From positions 113,272 to 177,271 of the forward strand of contig NZ_NEFD01000005.1 in assembly GCF_002252155.1 (NCBI RefSeq): a DNA stretch of 64,000 nt, in the 5' to 3' direction. A program made the position numbers and the translations under genes. The stretch comes from Wohlfahrtiimonas sp. G9077. Its GTDB lineage: Bacteria; Pseudomonadota; Gammaproteobacteria; Cardiobacteriales; Wohlfahrtiimonadaceae. Of the stretch, positions 58,401 to 64,000 are shown piece by piece. Every line of letters starts with the position of its first letter. Positions within the stretch are counted from its first letter, which is position 1. Below the pieces are notes generated by a model. It worked only from the letters and a program-made list of their open reading frames with translations, was not told the DNA's origin and did no database searches.

Positions 58401-58755
58401 CGACATTCCCGCGGTAGAAGCTGTGCCTGAACCGGTGATCATCACAGAACCTGTGGTGGAAACGCCTAAAGCACCAATTGCTGAAACGGTTGTGGAAGCT
58501 GTTGCACCCGCGATGGTTGCACCAACGGTGATTGAAAAAGAGGTGATCGTTGAAAAACCTGTGATTAAAGTGGTGGAAGTGCCAGTGGCTGAAGCATCAG
58601 AAGATGATGAGTCGGAGCAAATTAAGTTAGAATTGGCAGAGGCTTACATTGATTTTGATCCAAGTTTGGCCAAGCCGCTTTTAGAGGAAGTGGTACGAGA
58701 CGGCAATCCATCTCAAGTGGCTAGAGCCCAAGCGCTCCTTGAAAAGATCAGCTAA
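55471..58755 (+). CDS. fimV: FimV-like inner-membrane peptidoglycan-binding hub protein
   Basis: FimV organises polar structures such as type IV pili and binds peptidoglycan. The 1094-residue precursor starts at ATG 55471 with a signal peptide (MIRKNILAIALLGVFGLSHA). It then has the FimV N-terminal domain (about 21-125), a Lys/Pro/Ala-rich linker, a LysM domain (about 235-283), another linker, a single membrane helix (about 465-487), and a long acidic cytoplasmic region. This region carries four LDFD motifs (571, 600, 637, 667) and ends with the FimV C-terminal TPR-like motif (about 1047-1094, LAEAYIDFDPSLAKPLLEEV). An upstream in-frame GTG (55432) is not used. No pilus genes are in the window. 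Confidence 0.9.
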   Translation: MIRKNILAIALLGVFGLSHAADVENLRTISYLNEPLRLQADVIGEGDVILAERTEYLRLNHPIPTYDLSVNVIEEADKKQLVVTTTEAVETPALTLLLESRDDHNRRQLFELPILLDIRPEPLADAAEIEIDGVRIDDHAVAESTEQVTLADVPVVAPVVAPKVANAKAVDAQPKVAEAKKPVEKAAPKLDKAPKPAEKTSVEKKADKPAKAEAKAPKTQSHLKNTVDPALVKRYGPVEAGETMWSIANKVRPAHISPQKMIEIIKKHNPSAFTPAGVLRADVTLIIPVETPKKQHNFVKAEATTEAVGFIYELPSPPATSNDGTAKSAAVAAPAIAGVAAEVANTADGVTETAVIDEVPVKVVHPVNGLANDATQNDANDMTVISPSEPSIAPVEDDAMSASVAAQTETQTVQEPLQGDVVDASVAQVTESVANVAPAKPKVFMVEEPEEEPGIIEIIFDNIMYVGGGVLILLLAILAMVAMRRRQAADGQVEKAPKAPKEKKAKKGKKTETSDQEVMVEEGVEATPKKDAPQVKSAAAKAAAVAAPVAAAVLSSEGASPAKDGTEIQSLDFDFSFTEAKDESKEAEASKNTDDEMAALDFDLSFAPPAAAAVTAAAVATASKADDKPQDNEFDTLDFDFSFDAPSEAAPQAVETAVADEPEMGGLDFDLSGFEAPKTETVEAPIEEMPTFDTLEFDGVLDFTGRNTDQTSEVIEDNAIAVDAIDDVEIEAQETMAFEPIDFEPINIENVAIDVPEMETATEEAMSFGENNPLFVSQDSDSGAIEAIASEENNDPTAEITEYVSFGDLIDTAQTTLENDEQVAGIAEIDLAKFEEDDAIEFADLMEVSTEEVDHNLDLSFVADVDDNEAGHDFLDSLDFSAPADIDPIGDSVKDNVAKAEESLEHIRAVETVEAPEVSEVSDIITDEIVAPEMTAAVDEMDFPSFDLSEFEAPMAEVVETVEPFEGMTPIEEIELIDIPAVEAVPEPVIITEPVVETPKAPIAETVVEAVAPAMVAPTVIEKEVIVEKPVIKVVEVPVAEASEDDESEQIKLELAEAYIDFDPSLAKPLLEEVVRDGNPSQVARAQALLEKIS

Positions 58756-58771
58756 CACATTCACAACAAAC

Positions 58772-58799
58772 AAAGCCTAGAGGATTCTAGGCTTTTTTA
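58772..58799 (+). terminator. Intrinsic terminator after fimV
   Basis: AAGCCTAGA (58773-58781) pairs with TCTAGGCTT (58786-58794) and is followed by a T run. It lies 17 bases after the fimV stop. Confidence 0.88.
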
Positions 58800-58810
58800 T
58801 TGAGGTCATT

Positions 58811-59761
58811 ATGCAAGAAAAGGTGATGCGCCGCGCAAAGATGCTGCGCGCCATTCGTGAATATTTTTATCAAACGGCGGCGCTTGAGGTTGATACGCCC
58901 ATCATGAGTCAATTTGGCAACAGTGATCCTGCGCTGTTGAACTTTATGAGTCTCTTCAATGGCTCCGGCAAGCTCTATCAGCACACCACTTATTTAATCA
59001 CATCGCCTGAATATCATATGAAGCGTTTGCTCGCCCATCAATCAGGCTCAATCTATTATTTGGGCAAAGTGTTTCGCGATGGCGAGTTAAGTCCGCGGCA
59101 TACGCCAGAATTTACGATGCTCGAATGGTATCGCGTGGATGATGATCTGTGTGAATTGATCAAAGAGGTGATTCATTTGATTCGCATGCTCGCTGAGCAA
59201 CAGATTGAAGTGGTTGAGTACAGTTATTTATCCCTATTTATGGAAAAGCTGTCCATGAATCCTTTTATGGCCATGGAAGCTGAGCTTGATGAGGTGCTAA
59301 AAGCGCATGGCGTTTCCCTTGCGTTTACGCCACAAACAAAAGATGAATATCTAGATTTGATCATGAGCCATTTGATTGAGCCAACGCTTGATCCGAATGT
59401 GATCACAGTGCTTCACAGTTATCCCGCTTCCCAAGCTTCTTTAGCAAAGATCACACAAGATTGCGCGGGCAATGCGATTGGCAAACGCTTTGAAGTGTAT
59501 TGGCGTGGGTTGGAGTTGGCCAATGGTTATGAGGAATTAACGGATCCCATCGAACAGCGCGCCCGTTTTGAAGCAGAAAATCAGGTGCGCACGCAATATG
59601 GTTTAGCACCCGTGGCGATCGATGAACTCTTTTTACAAGAGATGGCCAGCATGCCGCCATTGGTCAGCGGTGTTGCCATGGGGATTGATCGCCTCTTGAT
59701 GGCAGCGACAAATACACATAACATCAATGATGTGATCTTATTTCCATTTGAAGAGAGTTAA
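58811..59761 (+). CDS. epmA: Elongation factor P (R)-beta-lysine ligase EpmA
   Basis: EpmA (PoxA/GenX) attaches (R)-beta-lysine to elongation factor P. The 316-residue protein is the catalytic core of a class II lysyl-tRNA synthetase without the anticodon-binding domain. Motif 2 is FRDGELSPRHTPEFTMLEWY and motif 3 is GVAMGIDRLLMA. GAGG lies before the ATG. Neither efp nor epmB is in the window. The gene follows the fimV terminator, and the SDR gene comes 37 bases later with its own ribosome binding site. Confidence 0.95.
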   Translation: MQEKVMRRAKMLRAIREYFYQTAALEVDTPIMSQFGNSDPALLNFMSLFNGSGKLYQHTTYLITSPEYHMKRLLAHQSGSIYYLGKVFRDGELSPRHTPEFTMLEWYRVDDDLCELIKEVIHLIRMLAEQQIEVVEYSYLSLFMEKLSMNPFMAMEAELDEVLKAHGVSLAFTPQTKDEYLDLIMSHLIEPTLDPNVITVLHSYPASQASLAKITQDCAGNAIGKRFEVYWRGLELANGYEELTDPIEQRARFEAENQVRTQYGLAPVAIDELFLQEMASMPPLVSGVAMGIDRLLMAATNTHNINDVILFPFEES

Positions 59762-59798
59762 ACATTATTCATCATTATAAATTATTAGGAGGTTGCAT

Positions 59799-60548
59799 AT
59801 GAATGTCGTGATTACAGGCGTATCTGCAGGATTTGGGCAAGAGATGGCGCGCGTATTTGCCGCCCACGGTCATCATGTGATTGGCATTGCAAGACGCACG
59901 GAGCGTTTGGCGGAATTAAAAGCAGAATTCAAAGAGCAGTTTACCGGTTTTACATTAGATGTTGCCGATCGCTTAGCGGCGACGCAAGTGGTCGATGAGA
60001 TCATTGAAACCTTTGGGCAAGTGGATGTGCTCATCAATAATGCAGGTTTAGCCCTTGGCATGGAAACGGCGGATCAAGCCCATTTTGAGGATTGGGCAAC
60101 GATGGTGAATACAAATGTGATGGGACTCATCTCATTAACACAGCTCTTTTTACCGCATATGGTGGCAAAAAATGAGGGTTACATCATTAATATGGGTTCA
60201 ACTGCGGGTAGTTGGCCATATGCGGGCGGCAATGTTTATGGCGCCACGAAAGCTTTTGTCAAACAGTTCAGTTTGAATTTGCGTGCAGATCTTTTTGGTA
60301 AACGCATCCGCGTGACGAACGTGGAGCCAGGTTTATGCGGGGAAACTGAGTTTTCAAATGTGCGCTTTAAGGGCGATGATGATAAAGCCGCGGCGCTTTA
60401 TGATAAAGCTGAGCCATTAACGGGCAAAGACATTGCAGAAATTGTGTTTTGGCTCGCAAACCAGCCAAAACACATTAACATTAACCGCATTGAAGTGATG
60501 CCAACGAGCCAAAGCTTCGGTGGGCTAAAAGTGCATTATGATGATTAA
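59799..60548 (+). CDS. ydfG: YdfG-like short-chain dehydrogenase
   Basis: The 249-residue classical SDR has the nucleotide-binding TGVSAGFG, the NNAG motif (80-83), and the Ser134-Tyr147-Lys151 catalytic triad (GSTAGSWPYAGGNVYGATKA). The pattern is close to E. coli YdfG, the NADP-dependent 3-hydroxy acid/malonic semialdehyde dehydrogenase; that substrate is inferred. The start at 59799 follows AGGAGG at 59787-59792. Its stop codon overlaps that of the convergent alr by a shared TTAA (60545-60548). Confidence 0.85.
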   Translation: MNVVITGVSAGFGQEMARVFAAHGHHVIGIARRTERLAELKAEFKEQFTGFTLDVADRLAATQVVDEIIETFGQVDVLINNAGLALGMETADQAHFEDWATMVNTNVMGLISLTQLFLPHMVAKNEGYIINMGSTAGSWPYAGGNVYGATKAFVKQFSLNLRADLFGKRIRVTNVEPGLCGETEFSNVRFKGDDDKAAALYDKAEPLTGKDIAEIVFWLANQPKHININRIEVMPTSQSFGGLKVHYDD

Positions 60549-61612
60549 TCAATCACATTAAAGTGAATGCGCGCGGCTAAATGGGTGAAAATAGTGTACG
60601 GAATGGTACCCGCCCATTTGGCCACATATTCAATTGGCAGTGCATTGCCAAATAAGATCACATCGCGATCCCATTTTGATTCAGGCACAGCGCTTAAATC
60701 CACCATGAACATGTCCATGGCAACGCGGCCGATGAGCGGCGCTTTGTAACCATCGATGAGCACATATGCTTCTTTGCTCACCTCGCGCGGATAACCATCG
60801 GCATAGCCACAAGCCACAACGCCAACAGGTAAATCATGGGGTGCTGTAAAAGTTGCGCCATAACCCACATGTTCGCCCGCTTTGATGTGATTGACATGAA
60901 TGATCTTAGAGCGCAGTTCCAAAATGGGTTTTAAACCGAGATTTTCCGCCGTTTGATCATCAAATGGAGAGGCGCCATATAAAGCTAAACCTGCTCGGAC
61001 GATGGATTGAGCAGGTTTTTGATCATCAAAAATATTGGCAGAGTTTGAGATGCTCGCTAACAGCTGTTCAGGTAAGGTTGCCATCAATGCCAATTGCGTG
61101 CGGGTTTTGGTGTCATCGAGTTCATCTGCACAGGCCAAGTGAGTCATCAATTGAATGCTTTTAACATTTGCAGAATGTTTGAGCGCCTCATAATAGTGTG
61201 GCAATGCATCCGGACGAATGCCAAGGCGATTCATGCCGCTGTTAATTTTGATGAAAACATCAATCGGATTCATGAGTTTTGCATCTAATAAACCATTGAG
61301 TTGATGCTCATTGCCAATGGCGGGGATAAAATTAAACTCATCACATAAATGATATTCATGATGCTCAAAGACGCCTTCGAGTAAAATAATGGGGGTGTTT
61401 GATAAGGTGCGAATGGTTTCGGCCTCTTCAATCGCGGCGACCGCAAAGAAGTTGACCACATGTTCTAAAATGGGCACCATCAGTGCCACACGATGCCCAT
61501 AAGCATTGGCTTTGAGCACAGTGCACAATTGACTGTTTGGGGCTTTCTGCTGTAAAAACGCCACATTATGCAGTAAAGCGCTTTTTGAGAGATAAGCTTT
61601 TAACGGACGCAT
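60545..61612 (-). CDS. alr: Alanine racemase
   Basis: Alanine racemase makes D-alanine for peptidoglycan. The 355-residue PLP enzyme has the lysine in CTVLKANAYGH (Lys34), the catalytic Tyr in AGEHVGYGATFTA, and the DVFIKINSGMNRLGI and GRVAMDMFMVDLS motifs. I place the start at 61612 because GAGGT is 6-10 bases upstream and the longer frame to 61789 would run through the divergent promoter region and into ygfZ. The end overlaps the ydfG-like gene by 4 bases. Confidence 0.94.
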   Translation of the reverse strand: MRPLKAYLSKSALLHNVAFLQQKAPNSQLCTVLKANAYGHRVALMVPILEHVVNFFAVAAIEEAETIRTLSNTPIILLEGVFEHHEYHLCDEFNFIPAIGNEHQLNGLLDAKLMNPIDVFIKINSGMNRLGIRPDALPHYYEALKHSANVKSIQLMTHLACADELDDTKTRTQLALMATLPEQLLASISNSANIFDDQKPAQSIVRAGLALYGASPFDDQTAENLGLKPILELRSKIIHVNHIKAGEHVGYGATFTAPHDLPVGVVACGYADGYPREVSKEAYVLIDGYKAPLIGRVAMDMFMVDLSAVPESKWDRDVILFGNALPIEYVAKWAGTIPYTIFTHLAARIHFNVID

Positions 61613-61757
61613 ATTAACCTCGGTTTGGTAGTTAGTATAATCTTGACGCGAAAAGATTATGATACGAAAAGGAAGTGGGTGCAAATCTATCCGATCAAAA
61701 GGTAGAATGCCGCTATACTGATACTCAATCGATGAACACAAATGAGGTGAAAAGATA

Positions 61758-62432
61758 ATGGAATTTGCAAAATTGGTGGTCAAAGGCATTGATGCCCGTA
61801 ATTTCCTCCATGGTCAATTGACGGCAGACATGGATCATTTAGACTATTTATATGCTCATGAAGGCAATTCTGGTTTAGCGGGCTTATGTAATATTAAAGG
61901 GAGATTAGAAGCGGTGTTTTGGATCAATCGCGTGGACTCTGAAACCTTTGATCTTTACTTGCCAAAAGAGATCAGCGAAGCGATCGCAACACTGTTAAAG
62001 CGCTATCTGTTTAGATCAAAAGTGACCATTGACGTGGCTGATGTCCATGAAACTGAAGCAATGCAAATGATCCCAAGTGAACCCATTCCATGGATTGTGG
62101 CAGCAACACAAGGCAAATATGTACCACAAATGGTGAGTTTAGATGTATTAAAAGGTGTGCATCCGCGTAAAGGTTGTTACATTGGTCAAGAGATTGTGAC
62201 GCGTTTACGTGACTTGGGAAAAAATAAGAAACGCCTAGGGAAAGTGGCGTTAAATGGCCAAGACGTTAATATTGGTGACACAATTGATGCCCATAATGAA
62301 GTGGCGGGCGAAGTGGTTTGGGTCAATGGTGATGAAGCATTGGCAGTTTTGGTGTTGGCTGAATTGGCGCAACCATTGAAAATTGCCAAAGACATTACGG
62401 TTTGCCATGTTTGGAAAAATGAAGACGAATAA
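61758..62432 (+). CDS. ygfZ: YgfZ/GcvT-domain Fe-S maturation protein
   Basis: YgfZ is a folate-binding protein that helps certain Fe-S enzymes such as MiaB. The 224 residues include the family hallmark KGCYIGQEIVTRLRD (around 138-152), preceded by VHPR and followed by a beta-barrel tail. It is about 100 residues shorter than E. coli YgfZ (326). The missing part seems to lie in the middle of the folate-binding half. GAGGTG before the ATG supports the start. pfkA follows after 14 bases with no terminator, so they are co-transcribed. The SUF operon of the window is a likely functional partner. Confidence 0.88.
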   Translation: MEFAKLVVKGIDARNFLHGQLTADMDHLDYLYAHEGNSGLAGLCNIKGRLEAVFWINRVDSETFDLYLPKEISEAIATLLKRYLFRSKVTIDVADVHETEAMQMIPSEPIPWIVAATQGKYVPQMVSLDVLKGVHPRKGCYIGQEIVTRLRDLGKNKKRLGKVALNGQDVNIGDTIDAHNEVAGEVVWVNGDEALAVLVLAELAQPLKIAKDITVCHVWKNEDE

Positions 62433-62446
62433 AAAAGGAAGGGTTC

Positions 62447-63475
62447 ATGAGTAAACATATTGGTGTGTTGACTGCAGGCGGTGATTGTCAGGGATTAAAT
62501 GCTGCGTTAAGAGCAGTGGCACTGACAGCTTTCCAAGAAGGATGGAAAGTGACCGGTATTCATGATGGCTTTTTAGGCTTAGCCGAAGGCTGCATTAAAC
62601 CTTTAGAAAAAGCAGATGTGAGCCCGATCATCGGCCTTGGCGGGACCATCTTGGGCACCGGTCGCGGTGGCGGTCGTGCAAAAGGGACAGAAGAAGCCGT
62701 TGAAAACTGTGTCAAAAGTTTTAATGACTTGGGTTTAGATGCTTTGGTCTGTTTAGGCGGCGATGGTACGCAGCGCTTCTCATATGAGTTGGCTAAAAAA
62801 GGTGTGCCGATTGTGACATTGCCAAAAACCATTGATAACGACATTGCACAAACAGACATTACCTTTGGTTATGATACTGCGGTGCAAGTGTCTGTGATGG
62901 CATTGGATCGTTTACGTACTACGGCAGATTCCCATCATCGCTTAATGATTTTAGAAGTGATGGGCCGTGATGCCGGATGGTTGGCAGCTGGTGCAGCATT
63001 AGCGGGCGGCGCGGACATCTGTTTGGTGCCAGAGATTCCTTATTCAACCACCGCGATTGTGAAATCTTTGAAAGCACAAATTTATGAGCATAAAGCGGCG
63101 CTATTGGTGGTGGCAGAAGGGGCGATCTCTCAAGAAGATGCTTTGCTTGGCTTAAAACCGAAAAAACATGTGGCAGCGATGCGATTGGTGGATCAGATTC
63201 CTGAGCTCACTGGCATTGAGGCGCGCTTAACCACATTAGGATATGTGAGCCGCGGCGGTACGCCCACAGCAGGCGATCGTATTTTTGCCACACAATGCGG
63301 CAGCAAAGCCATTGAGTACTTAAAAGCTGGCATTACTGGTGTCATGGTGGCCAGTCAAGGCGGACAACTGGTGCCAGTACCTTTAGAAAAGGTGGCCGGG
63401 CGCCCAAGATTATTGCCAAGAGATCACGCAATGGTGAAAACTTTGCAATCAATTGGCGTTTGTATGGGCATTTAG
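62447..63475 (+). CDS. pfkA: 6-phosphofructokinase (PfkA superfamily)
   Basis: Phosphofructokinase phosphorylates fructose-6-phosphate. The 342-residue enzyme has LGGDGT with Gly107 where PPi-dependent enzymes have Asp, and PKTIDND with Lys127 where E. coli ATP-PfkA has Gly. This Gly/Lys pair is the pattern of non-allosteric ATP-dependent PFKs of the Streptomyces type, so ATP use is predicted but PPi use is not excluded. MGRDAGWLAAGAALA and the sugar-phosphate loop are present. AGGAAGG lies before the ATG. It follows ygfZ by 14 bases and ends at a strong terminator. Confidence 0.92.
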   Translation: MSKHIGVLTAGGDCQGLNAALRAVALTAFQEGWKVTGIHDGFLGLAEGCIKPLEKADVSPIIGLGGTILGTGRGGGRAKGTEEAVENCVKSFNDLGLDALVCLGGDGTQRFSYELAKKGVPIVTLPKTIDNDIAQTDITFGYDTAVQVSVMALDRLRTTADSHHRLMILEVMGRDAGWLAAGAALAGGADICLVPEIPYSTTAIVKSLKAQIYEHKAALLVVAEGAISQEDALLGLKPKKHVAAMRLVDQIPELTGIEARLTTLGYVSRGGTPTAGDRIFATQCGSKAIEYLKAGITGVMVASQGGQLVPVPLEKVAGRPRLLPRDHAMVKTLQSIGVCMGI

Positions 63476-63497
63476 TGCGCAATTGATGAGAAATTTA

Positions 63498-63528
63498 CCC
63501 CGGTATTGAAGAAATATCGGGGTTTTTT
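63498..63528 (+). terminator. Intrinsic terminator after pfkA
   Basis: CCCCGGTATT (63498-63507) pairs with AATATCGGGG (63513-63522) with one G-T pair and is followed by six T. Confidence 0.9.
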
Positions 63529-63678
63529 GTATCAATGACAGAAGAAAATTGCATCAAATAAAGGGGTGAATGGCAGGGCAGCGTGCTTTGATACAATTAA
63601 TTTCAATTATTTTTATGCTTTATCTTGTTGTTAAATATCACTTTTGTGAAATAGTTTAAAATTAATTGAAAAAGGGTG

Positions 63679-63706
63679 TTGACACATCTCTGAATTTATC
63701 TATAAT
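63679..63706 (+). promoter_or_regulatory. rRNA operon promoter P1
   Basis: TTGACA (63679-63684), 16-base spacer, TATAAT (63701-63706): a consensus pair. The AT-rich stretch upstream fits an UP element. Confidence 0.88.
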
Positions 63707-63817
63707 GAGCACCTCTTCTGAACGAGGCGCTGCTGAAAAGCGGTGAGTTTGAAGGGTTTTGAGAGGTTGAGATGGTAGTTTACTCTCCCTCGCTGAAAAA
63801 ACTTTTCAAATTAGGTG

Positions 63818-63845
63818 TTGACAAATGATTTAGATCATGTAAAAT
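63818..63845 (+). promoter_or_regulatory. rRNA operon promoter P2
   Basis: TTGACA (63818-63823), 16-base spacer, TAAAAT (63840-63845). It lies 139 bases after P1, the usual twin-promoter arrangement. Confidence 0.86.
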
Positions 63846-63887
63846 AGCCTGCTCTTCACGAGGTTGAAGTCATTTGACTCCCTCGAG

Positions 63888-63897
63888 TTCTTTAACA
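63888..63897 (+). promoter_or_regulatory. rRNA leader boxA antitermination site
   Basis: TTCTTTAACA matches the core of the boxA element (consensus near TGCTCTTTAACA) bound by NusB-NusE in rRNA leaders. It is about 45 bases after the P2 -10. Confidence 0.75.
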
Positions 63898-64000
63898 GAT
63901 TAATCTTAAGTGGTTTGTGTGGGAGCTTGTATTGAAGTGATTACAGAAATACAAGTTTCGAACCAAATCAATTCCAGCGTATATTTATATATACAGTAAT

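Larger units (their letters stand above)
63529..64000 (+). other. rRNA operon upstream region and leader
   Basis: No gene is present. 63529-63678 is AT-rich with an A/T-rich UP-element-like block just before P1 (about 63645-63672). P1 and P2 follow, then a leader with a boxA-like site (63888-63897). The mature 16S 5' end is not reached; the segment ends within the pre-16S processing-stem region. Confidence 0.8.

Noticed and set aside
61613..61789. N-terminal extension of alr
   Set aside because: It crosses the divergent promoter region and the start of ygfZ; GAGGT supports the ATG at 61612.
62447..63475. PPi-dependent phosphofructokinase
   Set aside because: The diagnostic Asp of the GGDDT motif is Gly here, so ATP is the more likely donor, though Lys127 leaves some doubt.
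63846..64000. Start of the 16S rRNA gene within the window
   Set aside because: The conserved mature 5' end (AGAGTTTGATC) is not present before position 64000; only the leader is.

Overview
The window is ordinary gammaproteobacterial chromosome with one striking accessory gene. Gene content and order (rimP-nusA-infB-rbfA-truB; yibN-grxC-secB; holA-scpB next to lolCDE; a sufR-BCDS operon; mfd, rlmKL, fimV, epmA; a twin-promoter rRNA leader) fit a low-to-moderate GC member of the Gammaproteobacteria. My best guess from memory is Cardiobacteriales/Ignatzschineriaceae, such as Wohlfahrtiimonas or Ignatzschineria, but nothing in the window proves the genus. I saw no insertion sequence, prophage, CRISPR array, tRNA or frameshifted gene.

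Layout. 1-6048 (+) is the translation/ribosome-maturation operon, followed by a small exported protein (6130-6426). 6538-12864 (-) holds eno, pyrB, gltA, type B L31 (rpmE2), rho and a DedA membrane protein. 12880-17673 (-) is a tightly overlapping operon: holA, scpB, two LolC/E permeases, lolD, then dedA. 17737-18923 (-) is yibN-grxC-secB. 19086-22756 (+) pairs a 987-residue exported Sel1/TPR solenoid with a YetF-family membrane protein. 22795-25669 (-) holds a small beta-barrel porin-like protein and two tandem EamA exporters. 25840-30876 (-) is the SUF Fe-S assembly operon with its own Rrf2 regulator and a candidate operator. 31129-31698 (+) is a YagU-like membrane protein.

31917-45305 (+) encodes a single 4462-residue autotransporter, about one fifth of the window. 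It has an extended signal peptide, a unique N-terminal domain, repeated long modules of roughly 370-580 residues, an inserted Gly/Asn/Asp/Thr repeat domain of about 735 residues with near-identical DNA duplications, an autochaperone segment and a C-terminal beta-barrel. Its upstream region is extremely AT-rich.

45393-63475 returns to housekeeping: rlmKL (-), mfd (+), an unknown membrane protein (-), fba and rlmB (+), a small membrane protein and a 2-hydroxyacid dehydrogenase (-), fimV, epmA and a ydfG-like SDR (+), alr (-), ygfZ and pfkA (+). The window closes (63476-64000) with the promoters P1 and P2 and the leader of an rRNA operon whose 16S gene lies just beyond the edge.

Working together: eno, fba and pfkA point to a working Embden-Meyerhof pathway feeding gltA. 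SUF proteins and YgfZ both serve Fe-S enzymes. SecB, LolCDE and the autotransporter share the envelope-export theme. The most unusual material is the giant autotransporter. Secondary points are a Thr in place of Asn in the IF2 G4 motif, the Gly/Lys active-site combination in phosphofructokinase, a candidate SUF operator, and acidic LDFD repeats in FimV.
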